From positions 62,001 through 126,000 of the forward strand of contig JAZAYU010000184.1 in NCBI GenBank assembly GCA_038501625.1: 64,000 nt of DNA, in the 5' to 3' direction. Within the stretch, counting starts at the first letter, position 1, and each line of letters starts with the position of its first letter. Shown here one piece after another: positions 48,864-60,500 of this stretch. Source of the stretch: Corbicula japonica (lineage: Eukaryota; Mollusca; Bivalvia; Venerida; Cyrenidae). The notes under the pieces are model-generated. The model ran no database searches. It saw only the letters and a program-made list of their open reading frames with translations, and had not been told where the DNA came from. Made by a program: the position numbers and the translations under genes.

Positions 48864-49144
48864 TATTGATCAACAGTACATGGATTGCATACTTTGCCCT
48901 TTTTTTACATGACTGCAGTGTAGCAGAATCTCGAGGCATGTCATCACCTGACCTGAACATGCCATATTCCTGGCGACACTACATTGTACACCACATTAAT
49001 ACTTAACTATTTCATAATTGCCCAGCAATTCTCATATTGGCCCAGTTTAGTCTTCATATGAATTTGATGTTTTTATTCTGTTAATTAATAAAATCAGTCT
49101 AGTGTATTCACATTGACCATGTTATTGGGCCTCGGGCTGTCATA

Positions 49145-49929
49145 CTGTATAATGGTTTTTTTTTGCGAGCATAATCAATGATAATAGTTTCGCTTTTTTC
49201 GCGACCGTTGTAAATTCGCAAAAATAACAAACGCCAAAAATTCCCTACTTTACTTTTGCGAAGTGCACTATATTGCATGACTGCACGGTAGGCTTGATTA
49301 AAACTGTCGTTGCTATTTCTTTATGGTCTGGGTTAATCGAGTATATGTCAGAGTGCACAAATTAAGTAACACTTCTGGCAGAGTAGATAGGTACCGATAC
49401 AGTTAAATGTTCGGGAGTCGAAAACATTGGTATTGATGACAAGCATGAGGATAATTTCACACTTTCGAAATTTGCTGCATATTCTATGCTTTACAAACAA
49501 TGCAGATGAGCGTTACTTAATATGTTGTTTGAAAATGCTTTATATTTGCCCCAGCGGGCTATAGGTTAATTATCGCTTCATTATGTCAATATTTGCGGTG
49601 TTCACGGTTATTATTCCGTCGATAAAAACATAAATTATTAAAACGGATGTCAATAATGCTACAGGCAATTTGATTTGTAACAGTTTGATAAAATTCCAAA
49701 GTGTTCAGCTTTCACATAATAGCAAATAACTAATTAATAATACTTTGTTTTTACAGGTACATTTGCTGGTAGCGGATTACAAGAAATATAGCCACATAAA
49801 TGCAGTGCAACAGTAAAAATGCGAAAATTAATTTCTGCGAGCACAAATTCGCTAAAATTACAACCGTGAAAATGTAAATTATGGCAAAATCGCGAAAATT
49901 TTCGATCACGAAAATAACCCATTATACAG
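49145..49929. mobile_element. 785-bp insertion private to the left arm, TA duplication
   Basis: The ends CTGTATAATGG and CCATTATACAG are inverted and flanked by TA (49143-49144 and 49930-49931). The right arm shows the empty site: GCTGTCATATTTACC on the left-arm strand. Subterminal words such as GCGAGCA, GCGAAAAT and TTTTCGYGAYCG repeat. There is no transposase. The TA target suggests a Tc1/mariner-type MITE. Confidence 0.92.
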
Positions 49930-49937
49930 TATTTACC

Positions 49938-49966
49938 TCTCTGCCTTCTGCCTTCTGCCTTCTGCC
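49938..49966 (+). repeat. Heptamer repeat CTTCTGC, expanded in left arm
   Basis: Four TCTGCCT-type units occur here, while the right arm has one (61983-61996). The expansion happened after the arms separated. Confidence 0.85.
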
Positions 49967-50176
49967 TCGGGCATATATGACTACCCTTGGCCCAATAACA
50001 AAGCCAACATGAATTTGCTTGATTAATAACATTATATAATATTCATCTGTGTGCCACCTTGCACAAACATGATGGGTTCTTGTAAATGCTTATTCGTTTA
50101 ATAAGTAGGGTTATCTCATATGAATGTGTCTCAAAAATCCAATGCTGTTTCCATTTTCACAGTAACTTGACCCTTT

Positions 50177-50585
50177 CAGGGCTGGATAAATTTTGTTTTC
50201 TTGTAACTAGTCCACGACTAGCTGGGTACACATTTCAGCTTGTCCCACTTTTGCGCAAATAAGCAAATTCTGATTGATCAGTATTTACAGTAAAGAAAGA
50301 AACAGAAAATTCAAAAGCAAGCGTTACATCGGGGCTTGATAATGTTAAAACAGATCTCAAAACATGTTATTTTGTAATAAATTTATTGCTGTTGTAATAT
50401 GATATGCACATGGTGCTAAAAGAGATAGTGCATATCAAATTCAAGTTTAAACTAGTCTGCACTTAAAAATTGAGCTAGCCCATGGACAAGCAATAAGATA
50501 TTTTGAGATTGTCCGATACAATTTTCAGCCCAATACAATTTTCAGCTTCTTCAGGGCGTCGGGCTAGTGGGTTTGTCCAGCCCTG
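50177..50585. mobile_element. 409-bp insertion private to the left arm, 5-bp duplication
   Basis: The ends CAGGGCTGGATAAA and TTTGTCCAGCCCTG are inverted. CCTTT is duplicated on both sides (50172-50176 and 50586-50590), while the right arm has the uninterrupted GACCCTTTACTCC. There is no coding potential. Termini starting CAGGG fit hAT-like elements, some subfamilies of which make 5-bp rather than 8-bp duplications. Confidence 0.92.
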
Positions 50586-50589
50586 CCTT

Positions 50590-51080
50590 TACTCCATTTA
50601 CACGCTATTTTACCACATGGGCAACCAGTGTAAATCCAGATCAGATAGAGATAACACAGGTGTAGTTCCAGATCAGCTTGCACATCAGACATTTATGTGG
50701 TCTGATCTGTATCTACTCTGTTCATTAGATACATTTAAAGCTCCTTTTACCTGGAAGCAGATGTGTCAGCACCTAGATCTACAATAGTTGCTAATGTTTT
50801 AAAATGTGTATCCTTCGAGTAAAATGAAGTATCAAAATGCAGGTGTGTTATAATAATTAACCCTTTACTACATATATACACATTTTCATGCCTGTGCAAC
50901 CAGTGTAGAGATCCAGATCAGATGGCAGATCTGATCTGGATCTGCACTGGTCACATTGTGGTCAGAAATAACCTATTGAATAAAAAGCTAACAGTTTAGA
51001 TCCTAATCAGGCAGTATGGATGTGTCGGCTGATCTAGATCTACACTGATCACCCATGCCATAAAGGCATATACATGGAGG
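50590..51080 (+). repeat. Dispersed repeat R2 cluster, left arm
   Basis: Several copies of a unit built on ACCAGTGTAGATCCAGATCA, with TTACTCCATTTACA-like and GGTTAAATGGAATAAATT-like edges, occur back to back. Related copies are at 16366, 51640-51800, 56940-57130 and 61270-61760. Confidence 0.8.
50900..50951. repeat. AGATC-rich palindrome within R2
   Basis: CCAGTGTAGAGATCCAGATC and GATCTGGATCTGCACTGG form ~22-bp inverted arms over a few bases of loop. The right-arm copy at 61403-61454 is equally well paired. Confidence 0.85.
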
Positions 51081-51316
51081 AAAAGGTTAAATGGAATAAA
51101 TTGAGCCTATAGGAATGGGATATGGCATGAAGCTTACATCAGAAAAAATCCCTTTGTGTGATATTTATAAAAAAAAACCACCTTAAACATGAATTATGAC
51201 AACAGTGTCTGTTAACCTGCAACAGCAATTTACATACATCTTTATAAGCAACAAAAAGTGCAATGAAATTGACTTGGGTTATTTGTTATGATTTAAAATG
51301 CAACATTTATTTTCAG

Positions 51317-51423
51317 CCATGTGTATCATCAGTCAAGTGAAAGCTGTGGACTTGAGAGGTCTGCAGATTTGGTAGAAAACTAGGGAGCAGAATATGAATG
51401 TTACTGTAGAAAATGGAGACAAG
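51317..51423 (+). other. Exon-like block with start codon and splice signals (left arm)
   Basis: TTTATTTTCAG precedes 51317 and AAG|GTTTGA follows 51423. Inside, ATG 51394 reads MNVTVENGDK. Joined in phase to the block starting at 52755 (after ATATTTCAG), the frame continues DNSFTWNAVRRPV and then stops, a product of only 23 residues. In the right arm the ATG is GTG (near 60930). It may be a 5' untranslated or decayed exon. Confidence 0.3.
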
Positions 51424-52302
51424 GTTTGAATTTTTTATTTTCATGTATAAGAGCTGCATGAATGTATGATAGACACCAAATATATCTGTATATGTTGGTA
51501 TTTGTATTTATATATCTTGTAACAAGAAAACAAAATTGTGTTTGTATGTATGTGAAGACTTGTGAGACCTCAGTTTACAAGAAAATTAATCATCCTATAT
51601 ATAAGTTACTGTGTTGTTTTTGACCCTTTCTTCCATGACATGAGTGACCAGTGTATATCCAGATCAGCAGGCAGATTCTGTGCAGTCTTAACAGGATCTA
51701 CATGGTTCATAAGATTCGTGAGGCTATTTCTTACAAATATGCAAACAGTTTAGATTCCAATCAGATCCAGATCAGACACCAAAGTTGTTCTTGCTGATCT
51801 ATTGTTTTCCAGGTGTCCACTAGGTGCTGAATGTCAAGCATCATTTCTGCGTCGCCCTTTCGAAGAAAAGGTGATACATAGGGATCACTTTGTCTGTCCG
51901 TCCATCTGTCCGTCCATCCTGAAAACTTAATGTTCATTATTACTTTGCCATTTCTTAATATTTCTTCATGAAATTTTCAAAATATATTGATTGTGACAAC
52001 ATGCTTGAGCTGATGTAAATTTTCAGGTCAAGGTCACATTTGTTAATCCTTTTCTTAATATTTCTACATCAAACTTTCAAATTATATTGCTCATGACAAC
52101 ACACTCATCATGAATCATAGTTCTTCACGTCAAATTGGGGGTTATTCCCCTTCTTTTTCTTGCATTTTTAACCTTAATTACATAGCTCCCAGGGCGACAC
52201 AAGTGAACAACCATCTAGTCTAACCTTTTCGTTGATTCAGGCAATTAATAACCAAAATTACCCTTAATTTAAGGGAAACAAAGTCACTTCTTAAATATCA
52301 TT

Positions 52303-52710
52303 GGAGTCAGAATGAGGTTTTTAAATTATTTTTTTAGTCAAAAGGTCATTTCCTGGGTCAAATGGAACCTCTGGTTGTCTATATGATAAAAGGCGTCTCC
52401 AAGGAGTGAAGGTTCATCGTAAGAAATGAGAAAAATATTTTTGTATTAGAAGAAAAGTGAAATATGCATATCGGGAATTGCATCATTCAGAAGACACAGC
52501 CTCTCCACCCAGCCAAAGAGAGAGCATAGTTTATAAAATGGCCAGTTTCAAAACAGACACCATAAAGGATGAACGAAAATGAGAACCCAAGAGTCGGGAT
52601 TAAAGTAGTATTGCCAGGGCAAGAATAGCAATATTATTGGACAAAACTAATTTATCAGTTTTTAATGTTGACAAATAAATTCAAAAAAACATAGACCATA
52701 AATTATGCTT
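52303..52710. other. ~408-bp segment present only in the left arm
   Basis: Aligned to the right arm, homology stops after ATATCATT and resumes at AACTTCAATATAAATAGG. No target duplication or TIRs were seen, so this could be an insertion here or a deletion in the right arm. It includes a stretch (52495-52545) resembling 43455-43500. Confidence 0.7.
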
Positions 52711-54727
52711 GAACTTCAATATAAATAGGTTATTTGTTGAAATTAATATTTCAGGATAACAGCTTCACATGGAATGCTGTGAGGAGACCAGTTTGACAAT
52801 TCTGTCTATGACTGTCTGAGGGAGCATACCGCCTTTATATTTCCACTAATTCCTGCAATGGAGCATGCTGCTTTTGTAATGGACAAGAATAAAAAAATCA
52901 CAAATGTCACTACACATCAATTGACAAAAAAACATCGGTGTAATTGTGTGTTTGAACATTATTTGCTGAATAACAGAACCATTGAAAAAACAACAACATA
53001 GTGTCACTTGTAGTATTATTTTAAATCATGTTACCCAATTGTGTTTGTTGATTTCAAGTTTGAATATTCAAAGATTATGACAAGCTTAGCTACTTTTTCT
53101 GTCATTGGTGTCACCGTATCGCAACTCAGAATTTTAGGTGCTGTGATACTGATCTTTACTAATGATACTGTGCTTGCAAACAACTGGTCACAGGATTCTT
53201 CCAAGCTTTACAAAAGTATTAACGCCATTAAGGTAATATTCCGATTGTCATTGCTTTCTCATTGATAAAATGAAAAATTAAAAAGTCTGTCTAAATGCAA
53301 AATGCAAGGACAAAAGGAGTAATACCTTTAAATAAAGTGTAGTGTCTGAGAACTGTGACCAGCTTTGTTTCACTGTTGACCATATCATGACCTTTGAAGT
53401 ATGATATCATCCACTTAATTTTGATTGGTCAATTCTGAGACAGGCAGTGCCTTATTTCATATTATCGTCCACAAGTCCAATCATATTCTAATTATGACTT
53501 TAGACATATTGTCCTATCCCCAGGTTCACTTTCCATGTCACCGCGTCTGCAAACTTGATAACAGTATTTGTCTTCACTTGTTAATTGGACCTTTAATGTT
53601 TTTGGGGTCGAAGATCAATGTCTCAAAGGACATAAAGTATATTGGTCCCCGTTCTTGATACGAAAGTTTGTTTCTGGTCCAACTTAATCAAACCCGCACT
53701 CTTTGTCAAAAATCCATCGCTTTTCAATTATGTTTTGATGGCCGACCCATCACTTCCTCCAGTCCTTTGATTATATATGGTATGCACATATCAAATTATT
53801 TGTTTGTCTAGCTTTTACTAGTAAGCGAATGTGAAAGGGGATTTCGGTGATGTTTGAATAATTTACTTAACAAACAATTGTTTTGGGTAAAAAACAATAA
53901 CATCCTATAACAAAGTTCATATTTAAAATAGTTATGTGATTTACATTTTGTAAACTCTTTCATTTTTATTTGTTAAAATTTCCTGATTCTTTTATATTCC
54001 TTATAGGTGTATAGAAGACTGACCAACGTTTAAGTTAGAAAGACAATCATTCCAATAAATTATATTTTACCATATGCATTTTGGAATTCAAACATGTGCT
54101 TGAGACTGATATTTAAGTTAATTAAAAAAAATTGTTAACTGGAAAACAACACAAGGATTTTGAAAACTTTTGTACGGCGCGTTTCGACTTTTTCATTTTT
54201 CGACAGGTATCATAAAAAATAAGTTTTTACACAGCAATGCATATTAAGCAATGCAAAGAAAACGTGTTAGTTCAGAACTGCTGTTTAACTTGTATTCCTT
54301 AATACATTTTACCTTAATAATGTTTGTAGACAACCAAAGCAGTAGAACAGTTATTGAGCCGTACAGTATCAGTTGCGTGCAAGACTACTAAGAATGAGCG
54401 AACGAGAAGACGTAAGTAAATTAGATCGAGACATTAAACTTGCTCCAAAAAACTTATTAATCCTTTAGATGAAATTGTTTTAATAACCTTTCAAATTTTC
54501 GAAGTATATTTGTGTTATAAAAGCATTGCTCCTTCTATGAATTTCTAATGTCATACTTAATTAACAAAGAGTGCATGATACTTTTTAAATTATCATTTCT
54601 AAGTTAAGAACCTGTGACTTAAAATGGAGTTGTAATAGATTAATATATGTCAACAGCCATCATTGTGTAATTTATAACCACTTACTTTGGTGCTTTTTTA
54701 TTTCTTCTTTTGCATTTGATATATTGA

Positions 54728-54897
54728 AATAGATGAAAAAGGAACGTTGAAAGCCACCGAACACAACAAATATGAAAATATTCCAGGATCGGTTTGATTG
54801 GACTGTTCATGGGCAGTAATGGAAATGCATATTACTGCCTACGCCGACTAGTCCCGGCTTGAGCGCAACTCAATATTAACACTAATAAACAGTACAC
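54728..54897 (-). repeat. Dispersed repeat R1, copy in spacer
   Basis: On the minus strand: ACTGTTTATTAGTGTTAATA, TTGAGTTGCGCTCAAGCC, GTAGGCAGTAATATGCATTT, CCATTACTGCCCATGAACAG and TTCGGTGGCTTTCAACGTTC, in R1 order. Confidence 0.85.
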
Positions 54898-56040
54898 TTT
54901 TGAAGGCTGAATTTAACTAAATTAGCTATAATTTTTTCACAGTTATCCATTTGGATGTTATTATATTGATTTTTGAATTTTGTCGTTGGCCAAGAAGATA
55001 AGAAGCATTAACGACTATTATCCGTTTTCTGGTGATGGCATAAACTATTCCCTGGGTAAAGATATCGATTATACATAAGTCTATGGGTGAACTCTGGTAG
55101 GACAATTGATATAAATATATTTATCCTTTGTCTGATCCGAATTCTGTTTTACTACTTTTCTCGTTACCGCGGACATATTATATACATGTGATAAAAGTCG
55201 ATCATATATCTTGCTTTCTACTTGGAATTCAACAGAGGAAGGAATAGGGGGTCGATCGAGGCCTGATTTGGAAGACTCGTTTAATGTTGAGTGTCTGACC
55301 TCTTAAAAAATGTGTGAAATTGTGTTGACATGTAGCTTTGAAGTTTTATTAATAATATTTAGTCTACCGTAGTAATTTAGGCGAAATGCAAATTTTTAGA
55401 AAACTTGGTAGTTTATCGTTATTTCGACGTAGATTGACTGATAACGGTTCAAAGTTATCATAACAAAACAAAGTCAACGTGTTTGTTCACGGTAAAGCCT
55501 TAGATACCAATATTGATTATCAAGGGGTCAGCTCAAACAAGATAAGAAAAACGGATTCCATCTCCAAAGCATCAGTGTATTAAACCGTTTGACTTTGTTT
55601 CAACTACGTTGTTCGATAAACCATTTCTTCAGTTTACTGAAAGAAGGCGGTAATCCCTCGGGTTCTCACTGTCGTAAATTGTTTATGGCGTTTATTTTCA
55701 AACGGGTAATTGTATAACCATGCTCTCTTCTCCTCTCTCTCCTCTCTACTTTTTGGCTATGTGGAGAGACTGTGTCTGCTGGATGCGGCCATTCCTTATA
55801 TATATATATGATAAATCCCATTTCGTACCTCTACTATATTAATTAATCCCGTATCGAGCCCCCCGGCCGTAAAACACACTTCCGCGATAAAACAAAGCGG
55901 GTCAGCATTAATTCTATTTATAGCTCCGCTATCATTTGATTGGATTAAACAGCTTAACCTGATTAATAAACTTATCTGATTAGTTCAACGCTTTAACATC
56001 ATAGCGTAACTACGTGTTGATTTTAATTATCATTATACCC

Positions 56041-56074
56041 CTGATGAAGTCAATTTAATGTTGACGAAAACGTT
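56041..56074 (+). ncRNA. Hammerhead-ribozyme-like core
   Basis: CTGATGA (56041-56047), a stem II (GTCAA 56049-56053 pairing with TTGAC 56061-56065, loop TTTAATG) and GAAA (56066-56069) reproduce the conserved hammerhead core order. ACGTT follows and could form stem III with AACGC upstream (near 55991), with a mismatch. A convincing stem I was not found. Such cores mark Penelope-like retroelements and retrozymes in many animals. It is probably a decayed copy. Confidence 0.35.
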
Positions 56075-56939
56075 CGGGAAGATTTAACAAATTAGCACTG
56101 TAAGAACAAAACACTTTTCCCATCCAGTCATTTACGGGGCATTTTTCTATATAAAACCTTTACTATGGGGTGTTAAAAAATTGTGGGGTGTATAAAACAC
56201 CCCTTATTTCTGAGCATGTTTTTCATGAAGCAAATGACGTAAGACATGATCTGGTAAAATATAGTAATAACTTGGTATGAGAAGGAAATTATATATACAG
56301 GTAAAAGAGTTAGTTCCCTTTATACCATGGCTTGAAACAACCATGACTTCTCCGAAAAATGACCTGTGGCTGGTGGGTTAGTATATATATCGCCCCATAT
56401 TTCTTACCTGTGTTTACCTGTATATAAAGCCTCGCAATTCAGTCTCACTTATACAGATACATGCATGATTGGAATTCCCAGAACTTCAATTGTATGTGCA
56501 TGTTAGGTCATATATTTAAATTAAGATTGATTCAAAACATAAATATATTAAATACAAAAAGCCTTAGGAATTTATCAGCCCAGAATAATAGATGCACATG
56601 CATGCCACTAGATTATTGTTTTTGCTGCGAACATTAATTCTCTATAATGGTTGAAATTATTTTTGAGCCAATGACAATGCAGTATTTTTCAAATATTTCG
56701 AACCTTAATTCTCATAAAGTCGCGCGTGTGGAATGTGTTTATTATAGGTCGATTTCCTCTATAATATTGTTCGAACATTTATTGATAAACACGTATAGTT
56801 CGTCGATGATCTTCTACAGTGTTCAAGGAGGCGTGACTTAGAAAGTTTGAAAAGTGAAAGTCTTACAAATATTTTAGCTTTGACTTGTTTGGCTTATGAT
56901 AATCTTCTTAAATTTCTTAACTCTTTATTTCATATATAC

Positions 56940-57135
56940 GTCTGTTATCACATAGGCGACCAGTTTAGATCAAGATCACGCTTTGATTTTAATCAATGTC
57001 ATCTGATCAGTATTTTACACTTAGTGTAAACCTAGTGAATCTAACAGGGAGAAGTGTCGGTCGTGATCAGACTACACGGATGAGCCCGTTGATCCGGAAA
57101 TAAACTATTTTACCATGCTATAAAAGTTTTCTTAA
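56940..57135 (+). repeat. R2-like diverged repeat
   Basis: ATCACATAGGCGACCAGTTT, AGATCAAGATCACG, TCTGATCAGTATTT and the closing TTACCATGCTATAAAAG resemble the R2 unit of the arms, at lower similarity. Confidence 0.5.
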
Positions 57136-57420
57136 TGAATAAAGGGTAAAATGGAACTTCCACGGTTGAAACCTTGGTATTCAAAACAATGATAGACTGC
57201 TACACAGGTTTTTATCCTGAGAATCAGTAATGTTCACATGGTGTTTTCAGATAAAGAAATTTCATAATTCACTTTCTAAAATATTCCCTCAGTATGTTTA
57301 CGGGCCATTGAATGACAAAACTACTTTCACTTTGACTATTGATTTTTGCATACCCATTTATGGTTATTTAAGCGGCGACTGTTTTGTCAGTTACAAAAAT
57401 AATTTCGACCATTATATACG

Positions 57421-57520
57421 TTATAGTTTATTTTGAGGCTTGTATGAAAAATTAAACGGTCGCCCAGCTGCGCTGGGCCTGACCGTTTAATTTTCATACA
57501 AGCCTCAAAATAAACTATAA
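57421..57520. repeat. 100-bp near-perfect palindrome (48-bp arms)
   Basis: The left arm (TTATAGTTTATTTTGAGGCT, TGTATGAAAAATTAAACGGT, then CGCCCAGC) and right arm (GCTGGGC, CTGACCGTTTAATTTTCATA, CAAGCCTCAAAATAAACTAT, then AA) differ only by one or two indels. The centre is GCCCAGCTGCGCTGGGC, a GC-rich tip on AT-rich arms. Confidence 0.95.
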
Positions 57521-60500
57521 CCTATACACACAGTAAATGTACTTTTGGTAGCCATAATAATAACTAATTTTGAATGTGTATAAAACAAAAGCAAATAATA
57601 TTATTAGAAGGGCAATTATAATTACTTTACCATTTCAAAATTCTTATTCTTTCGCCAACATTATTTCACCGCATAACTGAATGCGCTGCTCGGTGTAATT
57701 CATCCCTGGACGCTAAGCATTTAATTTTGGTTATTTAAATTCATGTCTTTACTGCAGTTTTGAAAAAAAACAAACACTATATAAAGTTATGACTAACTGA
57801 AATGTTGTTGTTTTAACAATATAATTACAGAATATATTGCTGTCCAATGTTTTTACTATTCAATCAATTGAACTGTCTATATGAATATATATTAAAATTA
57901 TAAATGATGTGTGTATTCTTTTAATGAGATCTTTTTTTTATTCTTAATGCAAATGTTAACGTGCACATATCACACCATACTAAATCATGTATGAAAATGA
58001 GCAGACCTCATCAGCTTTAAAAGTTCAGCTGAGTTTAATATAAGGAATGCAATGCAAACTTATTACAAATGTACTTTAAATTGTGCATTTCTTTCTCTGC
58101 AATGTAGATGTAGGAGGTTAAGGTCCATTTTATGTTTATCTAAATGGTAAGTTAAATAATATGACTACACTCAAGAAAAATGCAAAATAATACCGAAATG
58201 TTGAAGAGAAAGATGTAAGCTTTCAAATGATGCAATAGTATAAACAGTTTAATCTGCCTTCAGTTACCGTTGTCATTTAAATTTCACTTTATGTAAAACA
58301 TTAGAATTGTAGTAACTGTTCACTGACTGCGATTATATGATGAACCAGTAACAGAAAATTAAAAGAATATGAATTCCTAATATAAGAATGCAACATCAGC
58401 GACATTATGTTTCCGATGCCTGCTACGCTCCTGTTTTAATATAATCATTTTATTTTAACTTATTTTCAAAGCTAAATTAATATTCGAAATAATGATGTTT
58501 AAAACATAATATTATTGCATATAACAAGCTCGCAAATAATATTGTAATGCGCGTTTTTCTTCTCACAAAATGAGGGGTGAGCTGCTTTAATTGGATATCA
58601 GTACCTTCAGAGACCAAATATCATTTGTAAGTAAATAATATTCATGTACTAACATATTAAACATAAAAAAACGATGAAAAAAAGTGAAAAAATGAGTCCG
58701 TTATAACATTTTGAAATGTTAATTTAAAAACGCGAAAAATGAAAATTCGCGGTAATTTCTCCGCCAGCATCACGTTTTCGTCTTCTCATTGCTTCTAATG
58801 TGATTATATATCTATAAAATGATATTCATTGTGTAGGTAACATCATAGCAAAAGAACCATGTATAATCAAAGGACTGGAGGTACTGATGGGTCGGCCATC
58901 AAAACACAATTGAAAAGCAATGGATTTTTGGGTTTGATTAAGTTGGACCAGAAATAAACTTTCGTCTCAAGAACGGGGAACAATTTGTTTTATGTCCTCT
59001 GAGACATAGATCTTCGACCCCAAAAACAATTAATGTCCAATTAACAAGTCAAGACAAATACTGTTATCAAGTTTGCAGACGTGGTGACATGGAAAGCGAA
59101 CCTGGTGGTAGGACAATATGTCTAAAGACATAATTAGAATTTGATTGGACTTGTAGACGATAATATGAAATTGACCAATCAAAATTAAGTGAAGGATATC
59201 ATACTTCATATATCATATGGTCAACAGTGAAACAAAGCTGGTCAAAGTACTCAAACACAACGCTTTATTTAAAGGTATTACTCCTTTCGGCCCTGCATTT
59301 TGCATTTAGACTGACTTTTTAATTTTTCATTTTATCAATGAGAGTGTAATGACAAATGGAATATTACCTTAATGGCGTGAATACTTTTGTAAAGTTTGGA
59401 AGAATCCTGTGAGCAGTTGTTTGCAAGTGCAGTATCATTAGACAGCACCTAAAATTCTGAGTTGAGATACGGTGACACCAATGACCGAAAAAAGTAGCTA
59501 AGCTAGTCATAATCTTTGAATATTCAAACTTGAAATCGACAAACAGAATTGGGTAACATGATTTAAAATAATACTACAAGTGACACTATGGTTTTTTTTT
59601 TCAATGGTTCTTTTATTCAGCAAATAATGTTCAAACACACAATTACACTGATGCTTTTTTGTCAACTGATGTTTTTTCAATGAGGTGCACATTAAAACGT
59701 TTTGGTTATATTTTATATAAATTGTCTCCATTTCACATCCACTATTTGTATCGACATTTGTGATTTTTTTTATTCTTGTCCATTACAAAAGCAGCATGCT
59801 CCATTGCAGGAATTAGTGGCAATTTAAAGGCTGTATGCTCCCTCAGACAGTCATAGACAGAATTGTCAAACTGGTCTCCTCACAGCATTCCATGTAAAGC
59901 TGTTATCCTGAAATATTAATTTTAACAAATAACCTATTTATATTGAAGTTGTAATGATTTTAGCTGAAGTGTCTTTGTTTTCCTTAAGTTAAGGGTAATT
60001 TTGGTTATTAATTGCCAGAATCCACCAAAAAGTTACACTAGATGGGTGTTCACTTGTGTCGCCCTGGGAACTAGATCAGGTTAAAAATGCAAGAACAAGA
60101 AAGGGAATAACCCCATCTTGACATAAAGAACTTGGAGTCATGATGAGTGTGTTGTCATGAGCAATATAATTTGAAAGTTTGATGTAGAAATATTAAGAAA
60201 AGGCAAAGTTATAGTCAACATTAAGTTTTTCTGTTAAAATAAAAGTACAAAAAGGGATTAACTCCATCAAATGTGACCTTGACCTGAAAATTAACATCAG
60301 CTCAAGCATGTTGTCACAAACAATATAATTTGAAAATTTCATGAAGAAATATTAAGAAATGGCAAAGTTATAACCAACATTAAGTTTTTGGGACAGATGG
60401 ACAGATGGACGGACAGACAAAGCGATCCCTATGTATTGCCTTTTCTTCGAAAGGGCGACACAAAAATGACCCTTTAGATTCAGCAGCTTGTGGACACCTG

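Larger units (their letters stand above)
47694..53780 (+). repeat. Left arm of a large imperfect inverted duplication
   Basis: From at least 47694 to 53780 this arm matches the reverse complement of 58857-64000. The inner boundary is sharp: left AGTCCTTTGATTATATATGG ends at 53780, and right CCATGTATAATCAAAGGACT begins at 58857. Similarity looks high (few mismatches per line) but is broken by indels and by private insertions at 49145-49929, 50177-50585 and 52303-52710. The outer end is unknown because the right arm runs off the window. The arm carries R2 repeats, a shared MITE and several exon-like blocks. Confidence 0.93.
53781..58856. other. 5.1-kb unique spacer between the inverted arms
   Basis: No intact gene. 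It contains an R1 fragment (54728-54895), a CT-rich patch (about 55720-55760), a hammerhead-like core (56041), an R2-like stretch (56940-57130) and a long palindrome (57421-57520). Short frames (56647, 56847, 57230) have no recognised domain. Confidence 0.6.

Noticed and set aside
48757..48960. A 67-codon frame conserved in both palindrome arms (also 62161-62364)
   Set aside because: Most of it is the shared 197-bp MITE. Conservation follows from the duplication of DNA, and substitutions between arms are not biased to silent sites.
53041..53265. A 74-codon frame ending at a donor-like AAG|GTAATA
   Set aside because: The right-arm copy shifts frame early and carries indels, so the reading frame is not maintained.
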